Assembly (NCBI GenBank): GCA_038207585.1 | Contig: JBBQZP010000040.1 | Span: 1 to 30,200, forward strand | Reading direction: 5' to 3' | DNA from: JBBQZP01 sp038207585 | GTDB lineage: Bacteria; Pseudomonadota; Alphaproteobacteria; Rhodobacterales; Rhodobacteraceae | DNA: 30,200 nt | Shown here: positions 24,263 through 30,200 of the stretch, piece by piece | Numbering within the stretch: the first letter of the stretch is position 1 | Layout of the letters: each line of letters opens with the position of its first letter | Translations under genes and position numbers: made by a program | The notes under the pieces: model-generated | The model's database searches: none | The model's input: only the letters and a program-made list of their open reading frames with translations | What the model was told of the DNA's origin: nothing

Positions 24263-25275
24263 AACCGCGGCTCCTTTGGCACGACAGCCGGCAAGGCCAA
24301 GAGGGCCTCGGCGGTGCTGGTATCGGTCACCAGGTGGGTAGCGTAACCGCCGCTGAGCGCTGCATGGATCGCGATGATCTTGCCAATTCCGCCGGCCACG
24401 CAGATACGGATTGGCACCCGACGCAGGTCATCAAGCGAAATGCCGACCATACGATCGTCAAGCTCCCCGCGGGTCGGGCGGCCTGCGGCGTCGATAAATC
24501 GCCCGATGACAACTGCAACTGACCCGAGAGTGACGTAGCCGTCAATCTCGGCCTGCGTTGCCATGCCGGACGCGCGCACAGTCGATCCTGCACCAACGTC
24601 GCCCACGCCAAATAGAATCTGGTTAGTCGAGTGGATCATCTCGAACTGGCGCTGCAAGACCGGCTCGGCCAGTAACTGCTCTTTCAATTCGCGCGATGAC
24701 AGAACCGCCGGTGCCAGAAGGTTCACACAGCGCGCGCCGATCCGGCTTGACATGATCGAGGTGCATAGTTCCGCCGAGAAATCCGGGCTGCCAGTGGAAC
24801 TTCCCGACACCTGCACCACGGTAAGTTGGGCTGCCGGCTCGGCCAGGGTGATCGTCTCGGCAACCGCCAGAACCGTGCGGCCCCAGGCCACCCCGATCAC
24901 ATCACCGGGCCGGATCAGTTCGGCCAAAAGCCGCGCCCCTGCATCACCAAGCCTGGCGACGAGCCGGTCCTCGGCATCCGACGGTATGATCAGGGCGCCA
25001 GACAGTCCATAACGCGCCGCAAGATCCCGTGACAGCCGTGTCCGGGCATTCGCCTCGGGGTTCAGACGAATCGAGACGATGCCGCGTTCGCGCGCCAGAC
25101 GCAGGTAATTCACAATCGTGGCGCGGGCGACGTTCAGCTTTTTGGCAATTTCGTTCTGGGTCAACTGATCAGCATAATAAAGCCATGCCGCCCATACGAC
25201 GACATCCTCGAATTCTGCCGGCAACGCATGATCGCGCGATTCCAGGTCGATTTGGTCGGGGACACTTTCGCGCAT
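24259..25275 (-). CDS. SorC-family sugar-sensing transcriptional regulator
   Basis: The 338-residue protein has an N-terminal helix-turn-helix (YYADQLTQNEIAKKLNVARA, TIVNYLRLARERG) and a C-terminal SorC sugar-phosphate-binding domain. Family blocks are GDVIGVAWGRTVLAVAE, LTVVQVSGSSTGSP, LFGVGDVGAGSTVRASGM and a final CVAGGIGKIIAIHAAL. SorC proteins respond to phosphorylated sugars or polyols, which fits co-transcription with a kinase. I chose ATG 25275 (MRESVPDQID), with CAGGAAC upstream; ATG 25305 lacks a ribosome site and 25593 would cross the promoter region and the neighbouring gene. Confidence 0.92.
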   Translation of the reverse strand: MRESVPDQIDLESRDHALPAEFEDVVVWAAWLYYADQLTQNEIAKKLNVARATIVNYLRLARERGIVSIRLNPEANARTRLSRDLAARYGLSGALIIPSDAEDRLVARLGDAGARLLAELIRPGDVIGVAWGRTVLAVAETITLAEPAAQLTVVQVSGSSTGSPDFSAELCTSIMSSRIGARCVNLLAPAVLSSRELKEQLLAEPVLQRQFEMIHSTNQILFGVGDVGAGSTVRASGMATQAEIDGYVTLGSVAVVIGRFIDAAGRPTRGELDDRMVGISLDDLRRVPIRICVAGGIGKIIAIHAALSGGYATHLVTDTSTAEALLALPAVVPKEPRL

Positions 25276-25323
25276 GATTGGTTCCTGACGGGGCAGGCTG
25301 CCCATTTTCAGAAGTGCCTGACT

Positions 25324-25391
25324 CTTGTCAAGTTCGCTACTGAAATCGGCAAAACTTACAAATGACAAGGTGTATAAACAAATGTCTTGTC
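25324..25391. promoter_or_regulatory. Divergent promoter region with repeated CTTGTC sites
   Basis: In the 173-bp gap between the SorC gene and the divergent dehydrogenase gene, CTTGTC occurs three times: 25324-25329 (within CTTGTCAAG), 25364-25369 on the other strand, and 25386-25391. The last two form an inverted pair with 16 bp between, flanked by the direct repeat ACAAATG. This layout suits a SorC operator serving both operons; the protein has not been tied to it. Confidence 0.5.
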
Positions 25392-25448
25392 GGAAAAAAC
25401 ATGTGATGCTAGCGTTAACCGACACAGCAAGTCTAAGGATTCGTTCCG

Positions 25449-26822
25449 ATGTCATCCCCCTCCCAGAGCTTGACAGCCCGAACGGAAGCCACACTGCCCG
25501 GGCGGCCCGAAAAGGGTTGGACAGCCTTGATTGATGATGTGGTCGCAGGCCGCTGGATGAATCCCGAAACTGGCAAACTGGCGACGGTTCCATACGAATC
25601 TATCGTTATCGAAGATCAGCTTAACGGGCGTGAGGCTGATCTGGTCACGGCCCTTGGGCTGGGCGACAGTTTCACTGTGGTTGCCGATGCCGCGACCTAT
25701 GACGCAATGGGCGCGCGCGTTGCGAAGGCACTGGAAAAGCACGGGTCGGTACGCCGTATCATCCTCGATCATCCGCATGCCGACATGGCTGCCGTCGCCG
25801 ACCTGACAGAGAAATTGGCCGGGGCGGAAGGTGTGGTTGCCGTGGGGTCGGGCACGGTCAACGACCTGACCAAATACGTTACCGGCCTTGATGGCCGGCG
25901 CTATGCAGTGTTTGCAACGGCAGCGTCGATGAACGGTTATACCTCCACGACCGCGTCGATCACGCTGGAAAGCGGGTTGAAGGTGTCGTTGCCGTCACAC
26001 GCACCTTCGGGGTTCTTTGTTGACCTGCAGGTACAAGCCGATGCACCCCGGCATCTTAGTGCTTCGGGGTTTGCCGATTGTCTGGTTCGGTCAGTCGCGC
26101 AGGTGGATTGGTGGATGTCGCACCGATTGCTTGGATCGGCTTATTCCGACGTGCCTTTCATGCTGCAAGAAGAAGACGAGCGCGCGTTGAACGCCCATGC
26201 GGCGGGACTGCCAAACGGCAGCATTGCGGCGAACGGCTATCTGCACCGGGTGCTTACGATGTGCGGGCTTGGAGTTTCCTTCACCGGAACATCGAACCAC
26301 GGCTCCATGGGTGAGCATCAAATTTCGCACTACATCGACTGCTTTTCGGGTGACCAGCATCCCGGAACGCTGCACGGCCAACAGGTCGGTGTGGCGGTGT
26401 TGACGATGGGCCGTCTGCAGGCGTCACTGCTTGCGTCGACCACGCCGCCCGTGTTGCGCCCGACGCAACTGGATATTGACGACATGACTCGCCGGATGGG
26501 CGCAGCTGTGACACAGCAATGTGCCGCCCAGATTGCCCCAAAGGTGTTTGACCAGGCGGGAACTGATCGATTGAACACCCGCTTGGCCGAGATCTGGCCC
26601 GCGCTGCGCAAAGAACTGGCAGCCTTTGTCCTTCCCGTGGCCGAGATGTCGCGGCTTTTGGAAGCCGCTGGCGCCCCGCGCACCGCCACCGATCTGGGTA
26701 TTTCTGTCGATTTATACCGCGAGGCGGTGGTGCACTGCCGCGAGATGCGAAATCGTTATTCCTTCCTCGATCTGGCTGCTGACAGCGGCATGCTGGAAGA
26801 TTTCGCCAGTGGCGAGGTATAA
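25449..26822 (+). CDS. Glycerol-1-phosphate dehydrogenase-like (AraM/EgsA family)
   Basis: The 457-residue protein belongs to the iron/zinc alcohol dehydrogenase superfamily, G1P dehydrogenase branch. The nucleotide-binding motif is VVAVGSGTVNDLTKY (129-143), followed by ATAASMNGYTSTTASI. Metal ligands are predicted at Asp210 (SGFADCLVRS), His290 (NHGSMGEHQISH) and His309 (GTLHGQQVGV). In archaea and in Bacillus AraM, this fold interconverts DHAP and sn-glycerol-1-phosphate; here a related polyol phosphate is equally possible. There is an N-terminal extension of some 40 residues. AAGGA lies nine bases before the ATG. It leads the plus-strand operon, diverging from the SorC-kinase pair and separated from the phosphatase gene by only four bases. 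Confidence 0.85.
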   Translation: MSSPSQSLTARTEATLPGRPEKGWTALIDDVVAGRWMNPETGKLATVPYESIVIEDQLNGREADLVTALGLGDSFTVVADAATYDAMGARVAKALEKHGSVRRIILDHPHADMAAVADLTEKLAGAEGVVAVGSGTVNDLTKYVTGLDGRRYAVFATAASMNGYTSTTASITLESGLKVSLPSHAPSGFFVDLQVQADAPRHLSASGFADCLVRSVAQVDWWMSHRLLGSAYSDVPFMLQEEDERALNAHAAGLPNGSIAANGYLHRVLTMCGLGVSFTGTSNHGSMGEHQISHYIDCFSGDQHPGTLHGQQVGVAVLTMGRLQASLLASTTPPVLRPTQLDIDDMTRRMGAAVTQQCAAQIAPKVFDQAGTDRLNTRLAEIWPALRKELAAFVLPVAEMSRLLEAAGAPRTATDLGISVDLYREAVVHCREMRNRYSFLDLAADSGMLEDFASGEV

Positions 26823-26826
26823 CCCG

Positions 26827-27549
26827 ATGCGCCCGATCAGCCAGATGTCTGATGAAACCGCCGCAGGGATTACCGCCCTGTTTTGCGATATCGACGACAC
26901 GCTGACAACCGGTGTGGTTGGCGAAAACGGGGAATTCTGCTTTGCCTATTATGAAATAGCCCGCAAAGTTCGCCACAAGTTTGCGGTTCCCGAAGGCATA
27001 CGCGCCACCGACCGCGTGCGGCTTCTCGCGGTTGCGGAACGTATCTTGCGCGAGGTGCCGGGTACAGCCGTATCGGCCGATCCGCTTTACCGTGAAGCGG
27101 TCGTGACAATTGAATTTTGCAAAGATGTGCCAACGCTTATTCAAGCCGATATCGAACGCATCAAGGTAATCTCTGAAGAAGAAGGCGCGGTTGCCAGGGT
27201 TTCGTCCATTCACGTCAATGGATGGTATGGTGATTGCGACCAACTGACTCTGTCGCTCCACTTTGCATCCGCAGTGCTGGGCATCGACATCGCAAGCCCG
27301 CGCCACCGCGTTGCTTTCGTCGGCGACAGTCAGATTGACGCGCCGATGTTTGCCTACTTTCCACAGAGTTGCGGGGTGGCCAATGTACTGCATTTCAAAG
27401 GCCGGACAGAGGCGGACCCAATATGGGTCACAAAAGGCGAAGGTGGTCAGGGGTTTGTTGAAGCGGCCGAACGTCCGCTTTCAGTGGGCCGAAAGGTGTT
27501 TGAAGACGATGTGAAAGCCGGGTCAATTCCGGTTTGGAACGGGGTCTGA
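26827..27549 (+). CDS. HAD-superfamily phosphatase (Cof/type IIB-like)
   Basis: The 240-residue protein has motif I DIDDT (21-25, nucleophile Asp21 and acid Asp23) and motif IV GDSQID (166-171), with FVGDSQIDAPMF typical of the sugar-phosphate phosphatases related to phosphomannomutase. A cap region of about 90 residues lies between. ATG 26827 is preceded by GAGG; ATG 26845 (MSDETA) is an alternative. The GDSQIDAPMF and NVLHF ends fit family architecture. In the operon it would remove phosphate from an intermediate or act in detoxification; its substrate is not evident. It follows the dehydrogenase gene by four bases and precedes the permease by about 30. Confidence 0.85.
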   Translation: MRPISQMSDETAAGITALFCDIDDTLTTGVVGENGEFCFAYYEIARKVRHKFAVPEGIRATDRVRLLAVAERILREVPGTAVSADPLYREAVVTIEFCKDVPTLIQADIERIKVISEEEGAVARVSSIHVNGWYGDCDQLTLSLHFASAVLGIDIASPRHRVAFVGDSQIDAPMFAYFPQSCGVANVLHFKGRTEADPIWVTKGEGGQGFVEAAERPLSVGRKVFEDDVKAGSIPVWNGV

Positions 27550-27551
27550 AC

Positions 27552-27566
27552 GGCCCTTTTTGGGCC
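27552..27566 (+). other. Short intercistronic hairpin before first CUT1 permease
   Basis: GGCCC-TTTTT-GGGCC forms a 5-bp stem with a 5-nt loop, immediately after the phosphatase stop and 13 bases before the permease ATG. It is close enough to the ribosome site (GGGGAG) to affect initiation. No terminator T-tract follows the stem. Confidence 0.45.
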
Positions 27567-27579
27567 ATGGGGAGCGTGG

Positions 27580-28467
27580 ATGTCGGGTGCAAGCGTGAAA
27601 CGTCTGGCGATATCGGACTCACCCGTGCCGTGGCTTGCGCCGTTGGTTGCGTTTCTTGTCGTGTTCACAGTCTATCCGCTTCTCTACAACGTCTACCTCA
27701 GCTTTCACGAATACAGCCCGAAAATCCGCGGGCTCAAATTTGTGGGACTCGACAACTGGGAACAGCTTTTGTCGGACAGCCGGTTCTGGGCCTCGATCGG
27801 GGTAACGCTGACCTATTTCGCCGTGGCCCTGTTCTTCGAGTTGATCCTGGGCATGATGATCGCTCTGCTGCTGGATGCCGAATTGTTCGGGTTTGGCGTG
27901 TTGCGCGCGGTGCTGTCGATGACGCTGGTGATCCCACCTGCGATTGTCGGGATGATGTATCTGTTGATGCAGGACCCGCAATTTGGGGTGCTGACCTATT
28001 TCCTCACGCAACTGGGCCTGCTTGATCAGAATACGCCAATCCTTGCCACGTCATCGCTGGCGCTGGCGGGCGTGCTGATGGCAGAAATCTGGCAATGGAC
28101 GCCCTTCATGGTGCTGATCTTTCTAGCCGGTCTGCGCGCCCTGCCCCCCGAGCCGTTCGAGGCTGCAATGATCGACGGCGCCTCGCCCTGGCAGGCCTTT
28201 CGCCGCCTGACCCTGCCGATGATGAGCAAGGTCATCGCAATCGCCATCCTTTTGCGCGGCATAGATCTGTTCCGGGTGTTCGACTATGTGTTCGTGATGA
28301 CATCAGGCGGTCCCGGCACGGCCACCTATTCGCTTAGCCTTTATGCGTGGCAACAGACGTTCAGCTTTGTGAAATGGGGTTACGGCGCGACGCTCAGCCT
28401 TGTCAGTCTGGCGATTGTCATGGTGATGGCGAACCTTTTCATCCGCGTCTTCAAGATCAGGTGGTAG
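27580..28467 (+). CDS. ABC importer permease, CUT1 type (MalF/UgpA-like)
   Basis: The 295-residue protein has six membrane helices, the first being WLAPLVAFLVVFTVYPLLYN. The ATPase-contact EAA loop reads EPFEAAMIDGASPWQAFRRL, followed by TLPMM. The C-terminal block FDYVFVMTSGGPGTATYSLS is typical of MalF-type permeases of the carbohydrate-uptake-1 class. It pairs with the MalG-type protein encoded two bases downstream. GGGGAG precedes the start. Confidence 0.94.
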   Translation: MSGASVKRLAISDSPVPWLAPLVAFLVVFTVYPLLYNVYLSFHEYSPKIRGLKFVGLDNWEQLLSDSRFWASIGVTLTYFAVALFFELILGMMIALLLDAELFGFGVLRAVLSMTLVIPPAIVGMMYLLMQDPQFGVLTYFLTQLGLLDQNTPILATSSLALAGVLMAEIWQWTPFMVLIFLAGLRALPPEPFEAAMIDGASPWQAFRRLTLPMMSKVIAIAILLRGIDLFRVFDYVFVMTSGGPGTATYSLSLYAWQQTFSFVKWGYGATLSLVSLAIVMVMANLFIRVFKIRW

Positions 28468-28469
28468 CC

Positions 28470-29345
28470 ATGCATCAAAGCCGCAGCATGAAGATTTTCC
28501 GCACTCTGGCTGGTTGGCTTGTGGTGGGGATGTTCTTCTTTCCGATCTATTTCTGGACGTCGGTTGCGTTTCGCGATGCGAAAGACATCTTTAACTGGCC
28601 GCCGAAAATCTTTGAATTCGCCCCGACCTTGCGGAATTTCGAGCAGGTCTTCGGCGTCTCTCTGGGCTTTCTGCGCACCGAAACTGTGTCGCCGGGGGGC
28701 GGGAACTTCTATATGGGGCCGCGCCTCTTGGACAGCATCATCGTTGCTTTCTTTTCAACACTGCTTGCCATCGTTGTGGCCACCCTTGCGGCCTATTGCC
28801 TGTCGCGCATGAACTTCCGCGGGCGGCACGGGTTCGTCAACTGGGTGCTGTCGACCCGGATGATGCCTCCGGTTGCGGTGGCCATTCCGATGTTCTTCAT
28901 CTTCAAGCAATTCTCGCTTCTGGATACGTTCACCGGGCTTGTGCTTGTCCACGCTCTGATGAACCTGCCGCTTGCGGTGCTTTTGATGAAAAGCTTCTTT
29001 GACGATATTCCTCAGGAAATCGACGAAAGTGCGCTTATCGACGGCGCCTCGCGCTGGACAATCTTTCGTCGTATCGTGCTGCCGATGGCCAAGGGCGGCA
29101 TCGCGGCCTCGGCGGTTCTGTGCTTTATCTTCAGTTGGACCGAGTTTCTGTTCGCCCTGACGCTGACGCAGACAAGCCTGAAAACGGTTCCCGTCGTGTC
29201 CTCAACCTTTGTAACCTCGATCGGCACCGCATGGGGCAACATGGCGGCCCTTGGGGCTGCTGCAATCATTCCCGCCTTTATCGTCATTCTTCTGGTGCAG
29301 CGCCATCTGGTGCGCGGCCTGACGATGGGATCGCTAAAGCAATAA
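28470..29345 (+). CDS. ABC importer permease, CUT1 type (MalG/UgpE-like)
   Basis: The 291-residue protein has six membrane helices, starting GWLVVGMFFFPIYFWTSVAF. The EAA loop is PQEIDESALIDGASRWTIFR, then RIVLPMA. It ends with VQRHLVRGLTMGSLKQ, the usual end of MalG-type permeases. ATG 28470 is two bases after the upstream permease stop; an earlier in-frame ATG at 28347 is inside that gene and is rejected. No ATPase gene for this importer is seen before the window end; it may lie to the right. Confidence 0.94.
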   Translation: MHQSRSMKIFRTLAGWLVVGMFFFPIYFWTSVAFRDAKDIFNWPPKIFEFAPTLRNFEQVFGVSLGFLRTETVSPGGGNFYMGPRLLDSIIVAFFSTLLAIVVATLAAYCLSRMNFRGRHGFVNWVLSTRMMPPVAVAIPMFFIFKQFSLLDTFTGLVLVHALMNLPLAVLLMKSFFDDIPQEIDESALIDGASRWTIFRRIVLPMAKGGIAASAVLCFIFSWTEFLFALTLTQTSLKTVPVVSSTFVTSIGTAWGNMAALGAAAIIPAFIVILLVQRHLVRGLTMGSLKQ

Positions 29346-29380
29346 GAGCCGGGGTTCAGCCCTGCCAGAACGTCAAGAAT

Positions 29381-29396
29381 GGGGCGCATTTGCCCC
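29381..29396 (+). other. Intercistronic hairpin before binding-protein gene
   Basis: GGGGC-N6-GCCCC forms a stem between the second permease and the binding-protein gene, 24 bases before the ATG. Such stems often protect the abundant binding-protein message or set a processing point. It lacks a T-tract. Confidence 0.55.
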
Positions 29397-29419
29397 GCAA
29401 CACCGGAGGAGAACGATCA

Positions 29420-30200
29420 ATGAGAGACGATGACCGCAAACGCTATCTGGCCTCTGTGACCGACAAGTTCGTCAAGGGACAGATGGGCCGCCGCCAGTTC
29501 CTGAAAACCTCGGCAGCACTTGGTCTGGCCGGTTTGGGAACCAGCATGCTGGGTCGCCCGTCGGGCCTGTTCACGCCCGCCTATGCACAAGAAACCCTCA
29601 AGCCATCCGAAGATGTGATGGCCTGGCTGCGCGAAGTCGGCAAACCCTTTGCCGGAACCACGCTCAAGATGGCAACGGAATCGACTCCGCCGTCGAACGC
29701 TATCAACTCGCAACTCAAGCCCTATTTCGAAGAAGCCACCGGCATCAAGGTCGAGATCGAGGTTCTGCCGCTGGAGCAGGTCTTGCAAAAGCTGACGCTG
29801 GATGTGGCATCCAGCCTTGGCACCTACGATCTTTACTACATCGACCAAAGCTGGGCCGCGAGCTTCAGCCGCGATGTGTTCGACCCGCGCGAACAATATG
29901 CGTCGAACACAGCACTTGCGATGCCGAACTACAACATGGATGATTTCCTGCCCGCCCTTGTGGACGGCATCGCCATGTATGACGACGTAATGGTCGGTGT
30001 GCCCTATGACATCCCGATCTTCATCATGATCTACCGCAAGGACATCTACGAACAGTATGGCCTGAAGGCTCCTGCGACGCTGGCAGAACTGCTGTCGAAT
30101 TCCGAAACCATCTCCAAGGAATCCGGCGGCAAGATGTATGGCACGACCGGCCAGATGAAATCCGGGCATTACAGTCTGGAATGCGACTGGACGGCCTGGC
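29420..30200 (+). CDS. Tat-exported extracellular solute-binding protein, CUT1 ABC importer (partial)
   Basis: The visible 260 residues start MRDDDRKRYLASVTDKFVKG and contain a twin-arginine signal (GRRQFLKTSAALGLAGLG), with likely cleavage after PAYA. The mature part has the family-1 sugar-binding fold: TTLKMATESTPPSNAINSQL, FEEATGIKVEIEVLPLEQVL and DLYYIDQSW. Tat export means the protein folds in the cytoplasm. A strong ribosome site, GGAGGAG, precedes the ATG. The gene continues past the window edge; the missing C-terminal portion should be roughly 150-200 residues given the family length. Confidence 0.93.
   Translation, partial: MRDDDRKRYLASVTDKFVKGQMGRRQFLKTSAALGLAGLGTSMLGRPSGLFTPAYAQETLKPSEDVMAWLREVGKPFAGTTLKMATESTPPSNAINSQLKPYFEEATGIKVEIEVLPLEQVLQKLTLDVASSLGTYDLYYIDQSWAASFSRDVFDPREQYASNTALAMPNYNMDDFLPALVDGIAMYDDVMVGVPYDIPIFIMIYRKDIYEQYGLKAPATLAELLSNSETISKESGGKMYGTTGQMKSGHYSLECDWTAW

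Noticed and set aside
26281..27393. Minus-strand 370-codon frame across the dehydrogenase and phosphatase genes
   Set aside because: It spans two well-supported plus-strand genes and lacks family features.

Overview
The window is a moderately GC-rich stretch of an alphaproteobacterial chromosome or large replicon. It is most likely from a member of the Rhodobacterales (Roseobacter group). The reasons are the density of ABC and TRAP importers with sugar-acid enzymes, tightly overlapped operons, a PrtD-type type I secretion exporter beside an RTX/FG-GAP substrate, and the style of the sigma factor and IS remnants. This is inference from protein content; no rRNA or tRNA gene was seen.

Layout. 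(1) Positions 1-5767, minus strand: an ABC exporter and its HlyD-type adaptor, a decayed IS3-family transposase, then the start of a large surface or secreted protein with seven FG-GAP repeats followed by RTX nonapeptides. It runs off the left edge. (2) Positions 6440-9311, plus strand: an unusual run of internally deleted genes. These are an ECF sigma factor fused out of frame to a DUF6789-like membrane protein, an alpha/beta-hydrolase-OsmC protein missing its middle, and a 3-hydroxybutyrate dehydrogenase reduced to its C-terminus. They are interleaved with an intact acetoacetate decarboxylase and an intact patatin phospholipase. (3) Positions 9420-10067: a small outer-membrane beta-barrel resembling LpxQ. 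(4) Positions 10486-22146, minus strand: a sugar or sugar-acid catabolic locus. It holds a TRAP transporter (dctP-dctQ-dctM), a FadR/GntR-type regulator, a four-gene sugar ABC importer (binding protein, ATPase, two permeases), a FAH-family 2-keto-3-deoxy sugar-acid dehydratase and an IlvD/Edd-family sugar-acid dehydratase. (5) Positions 22790-30200: a divergent polyol-type locus. A SorC regulator and FGGY kinase lie on the minus strand. A glycerol-1-phosphate-dehydrogenase-like enzyme, a HAD phosphatase, two CUT1 permeases and a Tat-exported binding protein lie on the plus strand and run off the right edge.

How the genes work together. Region 4 looks like import plus non-phosphorylative (Weimberg-type) breakdown of a pentose or its acid, controlled by the embedded GntR protein. 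An 11-bp motif (TTGTCYRACCA) occurs twice in the regulator's own promoter and over the -10 region of the TRAP promoter, with weaker copies nearby. Region 5 pairs a kinase that keeps the glycerol-kinase NQRET motif with a homologue of the archaeal-type G1P dehydrogenase, a phosphatase and a dedicated importer. This is the best candidate in the window for an undescribed pathway. Stem-loops separate each of the three importer binding-protein genes from neighbouring membrane or ATPase genes, suggesting differential expression within the operons.
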